64,000 bases of DNA from Tetragonia tetragonoides (taxonomy: Eukaryota; Streptophyta; Magnoliopsida; Caryophyllales; Aizoaceae): NCBI GenBank assembly GCA_038025085.1, contig CM076143.1, positions 50,662,501 through 50,726,500 on the forward strand. Direction: 5' to 3'. Under the pieces are notes generated by a model. It was not told the origin of the DNA. It saw only the letters and a program-made list of their open reading frames with translations, and did no database searches. Positions 24,998 to 37,400 of this stretch are shown piece after piece (position 1 is the first letter of the stretch; the number at the start of each line of letters is the position of its first letter). Made by a program: the position numbers and the translations under genes.

Positions 24998-27900
24998 GTA
25001 CGTATAATTCTCTCTCTTTCTGTTTAAATTGGTGGAATTTTGAGGTGTTAGATCATGTTAGGGTTTTGAATTGTGTGATTTAGTGTTGGAATGTTTAGTT
25101 GATGAATGCGAGGATGTGAATTGTGGAGAATTGGGCGGAATTTGGTGAAATTGAGTGGTGATTCAATTGTGTGTGTTTTTTTGTTGCTCAATTGGGAGGA
25201 TTGTTAGGGTTTATAGTGTTGCGTTGATGTTATTGATCAATTTCTGCGTTTATTGAGGATGCAGTGTGGAGAAATGTACGTATAATTATCTCTCTTTCGC
25301 TCTCTGTTAGTTTTTCAGAATTACGAGGTGTTAGATCATGCTAGGGTTTTGAGTTGTCTGATTGTTAGATGAATTGATTAGTTGATGGTTGTAAGGAGGT
25401 GAATTGTGGAGAATTGGGCGGATTTTGGTCAAACTCCGATTCGTAGGTTGGTTGTGCATGTTTGTTGCTCAATTGTGAGGATTGTTAGGGTTTATGGTAT
25501 TGTATTACTATTGATTAAGTTTCTGTATGTTTTTTCTTCTTTTATTTTTTGTTTGTGTGGATGCAATGTGGAAAGTTGTGTGGAATATCTGACTGTTAAT
25601 TGGATGCTTGCATTTTGATATATGCAATGTATCAGCTGTTTTGTTGATTTGTGTTTATTGAGGATGTTAGCGTTTGACTGTAGTTCTCTGTTGAGAATTT
25701 CGATGAAGATGAAATCGGTCAAATTGCTTGTTATGGATTATAGCAATTTTGTTGGTGTTTGTGCGTGTGCGTGTTTGTCTGATTGTGTATGTGAATGCAG
25801 TATATCTGTTATTATTCCTATTAGTTGAATTGGGATTTTACATTTTGATCTCATCATGAAAGTCGAGCTCTAGCCTCTAGGAGTGCATAGTGGACTGGTC
25901 GATCCTCCTAAGCAGGGGTTTAAAGGCCACCTATGTAATTGGTCAAGATTCATTATTTTCTCTATAATTTAAAGTGTTTTTAACTTTATTTATAAACCTT
26001 TTCTTCTGCATCAGTTTGAGAAGTAGAAGCTGCTTCAGTTAATGGTAAATTGACAAATCAATTTGTTTCTTCTATTATGTTTGGCTGAGTTTTTTTAAAA
26101 ATGTTTTGGTATTTGGTGGCACATCTTTTATCATCCTTCTTGAAGTTAAACTGTAAACAATATGCTCTGGTCAGACATTTTGGTTTCTAGTCAAACTCGA
26201 GTAGCCGTTTCTGAGATTTTGAGTTCATGACTGCTACACTGCTACTGCTTGTGAGATATGGAGTATCTGGTATGCTTTTATTAAGGGCTGTGATGAGTTT
26301 TCCTCAATAGTCTGATTGAGCAAAAAGAGTGCCAATCAAGTTATTTACTGGATATGTATATCGTTGGATTGCTTGAATTGCAACATGCTGAGCTTGTTAA
26401 CCTGTTTTCGGAAGAGGTTGTCTGGGTAGATTATGCTTAATGGTTGAAGTATTTGTTGCCAATAAGGTCTGGATCTGATAAAATATCCCTATGAAAATGA
26501 GCCTATCATGCATGTGGTGCTTGATGCTTAAGAATCGTGCAATTGTTTCATGATTTTATAACTTCATGTGTATCATTTTAGCTTGACGTAATCAAGTATT
26601 GGATGATGTATACTTTTCTGTTTAAGTATGTTGTGTGTGAAATATGAAGATGGCGCTGTATTCTGTTGTGGTTTTAAGCGAGGATGCTATAGAAGTCCTA
26701 CTTCTCACTAATAATATTGGCAGCAAACGACATCTATTTGCCCCTTCCTGTGCATGACCTCTTTTCTCCCTGAAGTGCTAACTGCTATGAGCCTATGATG
26801 CATTGGTATTATATGTGTAAACAATAATCGGAGCTGCTCTGAAAATGTGCCCTGTTTTCTGATACACCATCACTTCTTTGTACAGGGAGAATCCCATTTG
26901 CATTTCTTGAAGACATACATCAAAAGTTTGTAAAGACATATGCCCGTGCCATACATACCGCACCTGCCTATGCAATGAACGATGAATTTTCAAGGGTGTT
27001 GAGCCAACAAATGGATTATTACTCAAATGATCCAAATGCAGATAGGCTAAACCGATTGAAAGGTGAAATGACTCAGGTATGGTGTAGCTGCTATTAATTC
27101 TTCTTGCTAAATTGTGGTGGATAACTAGCACTAAGGTGGATCTTGCTTGTTGGCCTGGTATCCAAAGTAGTTAGATTCCTGTATGGAACTTTGAGTTTGA
27201 TTCATCCACATCAGGGATGCAGAAAGGATTATCTTTGATTTTATGAAAGACTGTCAAGACTACTGCCTTCTTTTAGGATTTCGTATTTTGAGCCATGATA
27301 GTATCCAAAGCAGACATTTTGGAACTGAATCAAATTTTTATCTCTTGATTACTCAATATTGTTATGGTTCAATAATGGTAGGTACGTACTGTTATGATTG
27401 AGAATATCGATAAAGTTTTGGATAGAGGGGAGCGTTTGGAACTGCTTGTCGATAAAACCTCCATCCTACAAGGAAATACTCTTCGTTTCAGGAAGCAAGC
27501 CCGTCGCTTCAGAAGCACTGTCTGGTGGAGAAATTGCAGGCTCATGTATGTGATCTGAGTGAAGTAAAATTTTTGTTTTTGCGTGCTTGCAATTATGGTC
27601 ATTCTGGTAGATGCATTATTTTCTGTCTAGGTCTTCTATATAGTAAGGATAATGACACTGTCTTGAGGTGCTAGTAACATGTTATCCATCTTTGACCAAC
27701 AATTAATATGGAAATCCCATGATTTTCTTAAGCGTATTCAAAGAGCTTGATTCCATGTGCTTTCGGGAAATTGCTTACATCATATTCTGAAGAAAACAAG
27801 GAAGAAAGGAAGCTACGAAGTAGGCAGTATATGTTTTTTTTTGGTCTTTCCCCCCTCTCTCCTCTCCCTAGTGGAGATGGATTTACCCACAAAACAATGC

Positions 27901-28431
27901 TCAACTAGATATGGGTGTGGGACGTGGGTGCCCATCACTAAACTATCTCCTGCTGCCCATTGGAATCCATGTCATTGGTTATACAGTATATGAAATCTGC
28001 CAATTGCCTCACTCTCCTTCTTTTATTCTCCCTTTTTTCCTTTTCTTTGGGGTGGAGACTGAGACTAGAGGGGAGGGGGGCACATCACAAACTTGAAGTG
28101 GATGGACATGAGGAGACCGGGTAAAAACTCACAAATATATTCCCCCCCCCCCCCCGGTTCCCCTTCTTGTTGTGTTCTCGTTGGGTAGCATTTGCTGATT
28201 GAAGAACATGGAATTTGATGATGCTTTGCAGGGTTCCCTACAACTTGAAAGAGCATGAAATTTCCATTTGGGTTATGTATAGTTTGTTCATCTGTTGTAA
28301 ATTGTCATGCTTTGCTTACTGTTGAGAGTTTGATCACTTGCAGGTTTACATTAATTATCGTTCTCTTGGTCCTCATATACCTCGTTCTTGCCTTTGTTTG
28401 CCATGGACCATTACTGCCGTCCTGCATTTAG
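24781..28431 (+). CDS. VAMP714: VAMP71-family longin R-SNARE, four exons
   Basis: Vesicle-side R-SNARE of the plant VAMP7-like group, which acts in fusion at endosomal and vacuolar membranes. Exons 24781-24997, 26886-27076, 27382-27545 and 28344-28431 join in frame with GT-AG introns to 219 residues, the normal family length. Residues 1 to about 115 form the longin domain (MAILYSLVARGTVLLAEFSG at the start; SQDRYIFHVKR; NDEFSRVLSQQMDYYS). Residues about 126-186 form the R-SNARE motif with the central-layer Arg at 151 in VLDRGERLELLVDKT. Residues 192-210 form the C-terminal anchor, and the tail GPLLPSCI resembles Arabidopsis VAMP714. The family is sure; the exact paralogue is less so. It lies head-to-head with SEC22. 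No lesions are seen. Confidence 0.96.
24998..25560 (+). repeat. Tandem duplication at the start of VAMP71 intron 1
   Basis: The first roughly 275 bp of the intron recur from 25273. Matching landmarks are GTACGTATAATT at both starts, GTGTTAGATCATG, GAATTGTGGAGAATTGGGCG and GGATTGTTAGGGTTTAT. The copy carries a second donor-like GTACGTATAATT but no exon sequence before it. Confidence 0.88.
26886..27076 (+). CDS. VAMP714: VAMP71 exon 2 (longin domain, C-terminal part)
   Basis: Acceptor TACAG at 26881-26885. Encodes RRIPFAFLEDIHQKFVKTYA and on to KGEMTQ, then donor GTATGG. Confidence 0.95.
27382..27545 (+). CDS. VAMP714: VAMP71 exon 3 (R-SNARE helix)
   Basis: Acceptor GGTAG at 27377-27381. Encodes VRTVMIENIDKVLDRGERLE and on to WWRNCRL, leaving two bases of Met before donor GTATGT. 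Confidence 0.95.
28344..28431 (+). CDS. VAMP714: VAMP71 exon 4 (transmembrane anchor and stop)
   Basis: Acceptor TTGCAG at 28338-28343. Encodes FTLIIVLLVLIYLVLAFVCH, then GPLLPSCI and TAG, so only about nine residues lie beyond the membrane segment. Confidence 0.95.
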
Positions 28432-29320
28432 TGAATGGGCTTCAATCAGACAGCCACCTGTCTTAGTAGATATTTTGCTTGATCGATTGGTGTTGCTGGT
28501 AATCTCAAGGTGATGCTGATGATTGGTTTTTTCATAAATTACAAGTGCTGTAGCTGAGAACCTGGGTACGACATAAAAGTATATGTATGGGTGCGAAGTG
28601 ATTATTGTACTGGAAGATTATTATTTATGTATATGCAAGGCTTATCCTTTCTTTCCTTTTTGATTTTATTCTTTTATTTTCAAACCCAGGTTTGGGAGAG
28701 TGGAGGGTTTTTTGTTGTCTGGTTTGAGAATTGTTGGCAAATACCGAGAAGTTTCATATATGAAGAAACTGGACTACATTTGGGCTTTGGCTCTGTTAAT
28801 AGTGTTTGCCTCCACTCGTGCTTTCTTTCAATTCATTTGTATACGTTCAAAAATATGTAATACTAGTATGTATGACATGTCAGTCATACAATGGTCATGT
28901 ATCCTTTTTTGCATGTTCAAAGTTTTCTGGTCAAGTGTTATTCAAGTATTCACGGTCATATTCTGAAACTGTTCGAGTATGGGGTATTGCAATTTTGACC
29001 AAGTACCCATGGTTGCTCCTTTTTGTTACAGCAGAGGTGTGAGAATAGAATATTTGTTTACACCTTTTTAGGCTTTGAATTAGATATTGAACTCTTTTTG
29101 TTGGGGTTAGAAAACGGATTTTGATGGTAGCTATTTGTACATTTTGTTGTAGTGAGTTGTACTTTCGGGTTACTAGTGAAATATGTACTCCCTTTGAGAG
29201 CTTATTGCTCATGTTGTCATGCAGTTCTAGTCGACTTGTTAGAGTGGGTGACAATCATGACCGATGTCTGGCAATAGGTGATTGTTCAAACTCATTGTGA
29301 AAAGGGAATTAGTGTTGAGA
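28432..29320. other. VAMP71 3' flank
   Basis: AT-rich sequence likely including the VAMP71 3' untranslated region. Several short open frames overlap on both strands; none resembles a known protein. Confidence 0.5.
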
Positions 29321-29697
29321 TTTTTGACACGATTAACTTAAGCGGGTCGACACGGGTAACCTGTTTAGTTAAATTGACACGCTTTGACACGATTTTTAAA
29401 ACATGTCGGGAAATAAGTCACTTAACTAATGATAGTATAAAAAAAAAAGTTTCAATTGACTAATACACCAATGGAAGTTTAAAAGTGATGCTTCAAAATT
29501 TATTAACTATTTTTTTTTATTAGTTTCTTTAATCATACTTATTTTTTATTTTCTGAAAAGGAATGAGATTAAAAAAGTTTAAGCGGGTCAACACGAATGA
29601 CACGATTATTAAGCGGGTTATGTTAGTGTTGAAGGAGATTTCTGACATGATTATTTTAACACGAATATAACACGACACTACCTATTTACCAGCTCTA
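29320..29697. mobile_element. Probable hAT-like relic
   Basis: The right end, read inverted, begins TAGAGCTGGTAAATAGG, a hAT-like terminus, and the interior has repeated GACACG and AAGCGGGT motifs typical of such subterminal zones. A convincing left end and target duplication were not found, so this is a decayed piece. Confidence 0.4.
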
Positions 29698-32600
29698 GTT
29701 TTAGCCTTTTAAGCAAAATCAACTTGCCAAACTTGGTGATCTTTTTAGCAGTAGTAAAATTTAGGGTTTAAAACTTTAAAACGCATATGAATGAGTCATA
29801 TCTCACGATACTGTCCGGGCACATACCAGTCACTCACACACTGAGTCACTGACACACTCACGCTCACCGTACTCTCTGCTTCGAGTTCAACCCTCCCCAA
29901 GTTAAGTCTAAAGGCGACATCTTTCAATTATTAAGTGCTCTCATCTTCATGCAATTGCATGTTTTGGCCCTTCAATGAGAGAGTCAGAGACAACAAATGG
30001 AGAGAGAAAGAGAAAGATAATCGAAGATGCGATTCAAGGTTTGAGCTTCTTTCTATTTCATGCAAATTGCAATTAGGGTTTTGGTGTTTTAATTCACCAC
30101 GGAAGTTTCTCTCGTTTTTTGTTTGATTGTTTTCCCCGTCTGGTTACAATTGAATTATTGTTGAAATTCAATGTAAATTATTGTTAAACATCCAATTATA
30201 TGTAAATGGGGAACTTTTAGAAGCTATGGCCTTTAATTGGACTAATGAATTATTGTTAGGGTTTCTGTTGGCTTTATTGTTGCAAATTGCTAATTGTCAA
30301 TTGAATGGTCTGCTATTTGGGGCAAAAAGACTGTTGATGAAGTTGCTCAGGTAATTATGCAATGAGAGAAGATATGGAAATTTTAGTTACTAGGAGTCTA
30401 GGACTGATAAATTTTGCACAACTGAAGAGGGAAATTGGTGCAGAATATGTGATTTCCCCCTACAGGGTCTTCAGTCACTTCAAAGCAGTTGAAGTACCAG
30501 TGACCTGTAATCTCTATGAATTCGGAGAATATTTTATTCGATTACAGCCATGTGAGAAACATGTGACCAATTAAATTGTTGTTAGAACTTAGAAGTATAG
30601 ATGAGTAGAAGGTTGCTAAATCCTTTAGGAGGAGATTATGGTTTTCTTAGGATTTTCGGAGAAGAAAGTGATATAGATACTGTAATTATACTATCTATAG
30701 TTAGAGTTTGTCTAAAAATTGAAATGCGAACTGTTTCTTGTTTACTCTCTCTCCCTAAAACTCTAGCAGTTGCTCCTCTCTATTCATGTCATTTTCCATT
30801 CTTTCTTCACTTGGGAATTTCCCTTCATGGTTGGTATAGTGAAGTAAAAATAGGTTCAGCTCAATAAGATATCGTTTAGAATCAGTAGGACTATTATAGA
30901 TATTCCAAGGAATCGATAATTCTTCTCTTAGGAATTGGGTGATTGTCATGGTTGCAACTATTATAGATATTCCAACTTGAACTTACCTATAACCTGGCCC
31001 AATTACTGCTCTATATGCATTTCAAGAGCCTACTCTATAAGAACAAATGATGGTTTGTCTTGGTTAATCCCCCTGACATTTTTTAGCTCCTCAGCGCTGT
31101 CCCTAATTAGAACTGTTGAAAGTTGACCTGACCAAAAAATTGACTTGTTATTGGGTTTTGGCAGTTGGCACAGATTATTTGATCGAAACCTGAAAATAAC
31201 CCGGTAAATCTAACAAAAACTGGTTGTCATGCAAATCAACCCGGAACCACCCAACCTGAACCAGAATAACCCCATGGTTCGACCTGTTTGACAGGTGTAC
31301 CTCGGCTCTAATTATAGACTCCAGCCACATTCCTCTATATAGTTATATAGGTGGCCACTAAAAGCTGACTGATACAATGCAGAGGAGGGAGTTACATATA
31401 TCCTGCTTCAATTTTAGGGTTTAATGACTGAAAAAAAGGATGATTATCCACAAAAACAAAAATACTATGAATAAAAGGGGATACACACTCGTTGGTGAAG
31501 TTCATTGGACAAGTATGCTATACAGGTGGGACTAGAGAGATTGAAGGTAATCAGTAGAGTTTGCATGAGTGCTCATCTGGTTAAGGAACAAGCGGATAGG
31601 GAAGAACCTTTTTGGATTACAGTCCTAATTTTGGGGTCGGGGATATTTTTTGGTATTACAATTGGATAACTTTGAGCATTTTGGCAAGGTCTCATCGGTG
31701 TCAAGCTTTCCAGTTATAATCTTATATTGCGAGAATCATTGATCATTGACTGCTTCAAGTTGAAGTATGGTATTCAAATAGTTTATTTTGCTTTATAATC
31801 CAAGTTGCTAGACTAGAACCTTGAACCTTTTGTGTGATGGCTCTCAAAGCTGAAAGAGACTAAATTCAGAGCATGTCTTTCAATGGCAGACCATGAATCC
31901 TCTCCCCCCCCCCCCGGGCCCCCTAAGTAAGTGTATAGTGTAATAATATCTTATTTAAGTTCTCCTACATGTTGATTACTTCAGAAGTTCAAAGTAGTGG
32001 GCTTTTTTTTTCCTTTTCAAAAAAATGGGGGTTCAATGTCTATATATGGATCCATAACTGATGTCCTCTTTTATTGATTGGAAAAATTAGGACGTGTTAA
32101 AAAACTTAGTTTCTTGTTTCACTCTCAGGGCCACTGGAGATTGTCCTGACCGTAAACTTCAGGGCCACTGGAGATTGTGCTTGCCGTTAACTTCAGGGCC
32201 CATGGATTAGTTGGGCAAAGCCAAATACCCATGCTATTTAACTTCTTCTTTTTTTTTTTTTTGGTTTCTTAGCACAAAATTTGGAAAAAAATCGTTCTTA
32301 TCATTACCAAATTTTCCTTATTTTCTTGTACTCGAAAGCAAGAAGTAAACATAAATTTTACTTCCCTATGGCGAAGTTGGGGAAGAGCATTGGAGATGGA
32401 AAATCGAATTTAAGGAAATACACCCTCATAGTATGTTTTTTCATGTCTGTTTATTCTTATTTTTATTTTTGGTTTTTTTTTTTGGGGGGTGGGGGAGGAT
32501 GAATGCTTGCATAGGTTCCTCAAGAAAGTCTGTCTACCAGTCTTGGACTCTTGGTTACCTGCATCTTAGATATGTTGGAGGGCCACTTTCTTTTGGCTAT

Positions 32601-32965
32601 TAGCTTGATATCTTTAACATTATTGCTTTAATATGTGGAGGAATACTGTCTTTTCTTCCTCCATCTTTCCTTTTCGGTTTAATTGGTGCTACATGTATTT
32701 TTTTTACTTGTGATTTTCTTTGTTATAGCTTGTGTCTAGGCCAAATTTTTTTGTTGATTTCTTATGCTTTAGCTCTTCATTGCTATGGCTCTTTAAGCAT
32801 TTGCAGGTTTTCACTGCTAGCATATGATTATTTGTAGGTGTACGCCTCTCAGACCATGCTTGTATCATTGCAGTAAATGATCTTACTATCAGAATGTTTC
32901 CTGACATGAGCACTTTCCACAACTGAGTGTGTTGTCTCTGGCTTGTGGGCTGTGGCCATTAATCT
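29698..32965. other. Intergenic region between VAMP71 and the SPOC gene
   Basis: I searched here for an upstream exon of the SPOC gene, especially a TFIIS central domain, and saw none. A second possible hAT relic spans about 31110-31310, with ends TAGAACTG and (inverted) TAGAGCCG but no matching target duplication. A short dispersed repeat lies at 32110-32238. A run of 10 C lies near 31906. Confidence 0.5.
32110..32238. repeat. Short dispersed repeat with internal duplication
   Basis: Contains CAGGGCCACTGGAGATTGT twice in tandem and ends TTAGTTGGGCAAAGCC, shared inverted with 22125-22205 and related to 37200-37285. Confidence 0.75.
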
Positions 32966-33019
32966 TTGAACATACATCCAGCAACTGGATTACCCGACAT
33001 CATTTCTCCAGCTCATAAA

Positions 33020-34485
33020 ATGCAACCGCCACGGCCATTCCCTGGAGCTCCATATGACAAAAGCATGTTTACATTTCTTCCGGCACCTTCTGGTAGAGAT
33101 GCTTTGGGTGAGCCATCAAGAAAAAGAAAATTAGTGGCTTCTGATCAACAAATCACTGAGCCTGCTCCGAATACCATGGATGGCTTTTCTGAAAGGTCAG
33201 ACCCTAAGCTGAACCGCATTGATTTGCAAGGTAAAGAATATCAAAATTCGTTTTCAACTTCTTCACCAGGGGAGTCATTATATCATAGAGAGTATTCTCA
33301 TCAAAGTCGATATTCGGCTCAGAATAATGCGGCACCGTGGCATCCTAATAAAAGGGATCTGCATGAAGCTAGATCTGAGTATACTGGATATTCTTCTTTC
33401 AGTGGCCAGTTGCAGTCTCCCCATCACAAAGATTCCTCACCTTTATCCATGTCAGAGGCGCGGCCTCATAGAAAATCAAGATGGTCTCCTTTGATTAGTG
33501 AACAAGTTAATCAGCTAGGGGATCATGACTTTATTGCGGTTGTAGCAAGAGAAAAGAATACTTCTCATTTTCAAGGATTTCAAAACAATGGGCCACAAAA
33601 GCCTGTTCAGATGAAGGTTGAATCATCTGGTTTTTGTGAGCCAGCACCTAATAATCTAGGGGAGTCACTAAGCTTGCAGCAAAATCTTGTTAAGCCAGGA
33701 GCTTTTATTGTGGGTTCTGATGTAAAAGGTTGTCACACTCATGAGAAAACTACTTGGCCTTCTTTTATGAATGGAGACTTCATCCATGTTGCGAACCATC
33801 CATCCAGTGCACTTGTGGCAAGGGAACCAAATGCTTCTCATTTTCAGGAATTTCAAAACTGTAAGCCGCAAAATCCTGTTCAAATGGAGGTCCTGGCAGC
33901 TGATTCTCATGATCAAGCATCTAATAACTCAGGGGATTCAGAGATCTTACAAAAAAAGTTTCATCATCCACAGGCCATTGTGGGTTTTGAGGAAAGAGGT
34001 TGTCAGGAGGAAAGAAACAAGTGTGAATCTTCCCCTAATGTAAATCGAAGTGGTGATGCTTGTAGTCTTGCTGGATTTGACACTAATAAGATGTTTGGGG
34101 ACAATGTCGAAAATTCTGTACACAACTTACAACATGAAACTAACATTCTCCTCCAAAATGCATTAAGACTTCTGAGTGCTTCTGGTATTGGTTTAGCTGA
34201 TATTTATAATGGTAAACTTCAAGGTCATGGAGATGATATCAAAACAATGAAACTGACGCCAGATTCTGGTGTTCAGAATCTAAAGTATTCTCTGACAGAA
34301 GCAACCCTATCCAAGAAAGCTGAATCTTTTCCTAATCTCGACAAGCCTGGTGGAAAGAGTTCTGTTAGAATGGATGAAGGATGTAAACCGGAAAATGGAG
34401 CTACAACACTTAAAGAAAAGCTGTGGGATGGGACTCTTCAATTAAGTTCCTCTGTTACAGTGTCTGCAGTTGCATTCTTTAAAAG
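33020..34485 (+). CDS. SPOC gene, large first exon found
   Basis: Polar, Ser/Asn-rich sequence starting MQPPRPFPGAPYDKSMF, with the beginning of the SPOC domain at its end. Donor AAAG|GTTATT leaves phase 2. An acceptor-like CAG lies about 40 bp before the Met (near 32980), so this may be an internal exon whose true start is upstream. Confidence 0.85.
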
Positions 34486-37400
34486 GTTATTATTTATATC
34501 AGAGAACCCCAGCTTTACAATATTTTTGTATTTAAGTTTGAGATATCTTCTGTTCCTGTTTGAAAATACTGTACAAAAGCATACTTATCGTGACGAGCGA
34601 ATTACCTGCTTACAGAATATGGAAAAAATGGTGCATTATCATTCCCTAGTGCCATATTGAAGCAGAAAAAATGCTATTTCTGTATCCTATATATGCTGAT
34701 ATGGCTTGAAATCATGCAGATGTTTTATTTTGTACATCGTTAAGGTTGGTTGTCTGCTATAGTCACTCTTGAATCATCTCCCTGTAGATCCTCTCTCTGA
34801 CCTGTACCCTAGAAAAAAGAGAAAAGGTATACTGGAAAATTGGAGGGACCTAGAAAAGAACTTATGTCATATATTTGTTAATTATCCAGCTCAAATGTTT
34901 TCATTAATGGGAATCTTCAGAGTTTTTGCTATTTTGTTCCAGCTAATCCTTCCAACTGCTTATTTCTGCTATTTATTTACTTGATGCTTTGAATCTGGTA
35001 GTGATGCAATATTGACTTCGCTCATAACTAGCATTTTGATTGATGATAACATACTTGGTCCTAACTTCTTACTCAGCCTTTAAGCCCCTTAGGAAAGTCA
35101 TACTTCTATCTAAAGATATAAATTGGATATTGACGAGGATGCCAATTTCTTTATATATAAATATTTTTTTATGATATCCAGCCAAATTTCACCCTGTATT
35201 TGTTGTAATTTGTATCAATGTTTGTCACTCACATGCGTGCGCGCGCGCACACACACTCGTGAACTCACATACCCCCCCCCCCCCCAAATACACAGGCACA
35301 CTAGTACATGCTTGCCCATGTGAAAGAGACGTTTGGTACGTGATTATGGTATGTTTGAATCAATCTACTCCCTATCCATTTCAAATATCATTGTTAAATT
35401 GTCATTTGTCTACTTGCACTTTGTGCTAAAGTTGCCAATAAATTGTATGACCTGTGTTGGATTTGATTAGGAGCAGAGTACAGCTTTAGAAATCACTTTC
35501 TGTTTTGTGCTTACTGTCCTAGAGGATTTTGCTTAAGTCAAATTTTATTTATATGTACCTTATAAAGGTTGGGTGGTGGATATAGCTGTTGATAATTACC
35601 ATGGTTTCTACTTGTAGTGGAGAGAAGATGCAGGACTTCAGCTGGTCTGAATCTGTGGAAGTTAAAGGGAAAGTAAGACTAGAAGCTTTTGAAAAGTACG
35701 TGCAAGACCTTCCTCGTTCACGCACTCGTGGACTTATGGTAAGACAAATGAACTATCCCTATAGACATGTCATTATCAGTTATGGTAAGACAAATGAATA
35801 TCCCTATAGACATGTCATTATCAGTTATATGGCAAAAATCTGCTCCTTACCTATTTATCTTGTCAAGATAAGAAACCTTTCTATCTGTACGGCAACATAC
35901 ACTCATAAACATACCGGAAAATAATGTGTCAAGCATTTTGCAGAAATGCTTAAAGCATAAAACGTATGCCTAAATTTCATTGTAGCATTATGTATAGAGT
36001 TTTAGTTCGTTTTTTAATCGAAGAAGCCAATTACAGACACGCTTTCAGCAATAATTACCCACCAATGGTGGTATTCTCGATAAATGTTGCTCCTCTTACA
36101 GTTAGGTAGCTCATCACTTGGTAAAAAATTCATAAGCTTGAAATTTTGATCAAGTTATGCATCTCCCTTCGGGGGAAAAAACTTTAGTTTCCTGAACTTA
36201 TTAAGAAATTGACTTGAATCCGACCCGAAGTCAAAGATTTCAAACAGAACTTATTTGATCCAGAATCAGAATCGCATGTTCCTAACTGGTCAAACCCTAG
36301 CGCTTCTCGCCCACCTGTTGGGTCAAGATGTTGCACAAAAACTGACACGAGAATTGAGTTCATAGTTACATGGAAAATACAAAAATGCCAATTCTCCAAA
36401 ATGTGAAATGTGGAAATGCAAAAGAAGGAAAAAATGGTTTCGATTGCTTAGGAAGGAAACCTCAAACTCTTTGGACTATATTGTAGCTATTAGAGTTAGT
36501 TTGGGTGATATGTAAAAGGTTTAATAGAAAGAAAAGGTGATTTGGGATTTTAGAGGTCCATGAAAAGGAATGACTTGTGAGTCAGATAAAGAAGAGTTTC
36601 GCCCAGTTATCTTCGTGTTTCTGAGGTTTCAAGTTTCCAAACAGGACACATGACCTTCATGACATTGTTAGTATCGATAGAATGTTAGACTGAAAAGCCT
36701 ACCCGCATTATTTTGGTTCCTTTTTGTCTACTTCCTTTACCAACTCTCTTTCTACACCCTCTCATTTGAGGAATGAGTTTCTCCTCTCTTTCCCTATTTT
36801 TTTTCTTAATTCGGCGAACTTGAGAGTGAACAACCTACTTTCTCTCCTTATATGAACGGTTACACTTTCGTATCTAGTTTGTCCTCTCATGGGAGAAAAT
36901 GTATACGATTTTCAAGCAAAATAATGCCTAGAAAACTTTAAAATCTAGTTACTACACAGTACTTCTCTGACTATAGCTTGTATTCTAACTTGTCCTTATC
37001 ATATTATTCATCAGTACTTTTTTGTTTCTAATTTCCTATGTTAAGGTAAATGACAATTATATCGACAATAAACATTGGTGTACTGATACATACTTCTTTC
37101 TCATCTGATAAAAGAAAATTTGACTCATTATTAAAATTAGTATGTGAAAGATAGATGTTTTTCTTTTGAAGGCAAGCTAAAGATAATGAGTGGAGGTTTT
37201 CCTCAGGGCCACTGAAGGTTTTCCTGGTCGTTAACTTCAGGGCCTATGGGATTAGTCAAGCTGATACCCATGCTATCTGAAAAAAAAGGGATAAAGAGTG
37301 AATAATTGTTTTTGACTCACTGGACATTATCTGATGCAATCATTTGAACCAAAAGTACACCCAACGAATCCTACTCGCCGGCCTGACCCAACTGACACCT

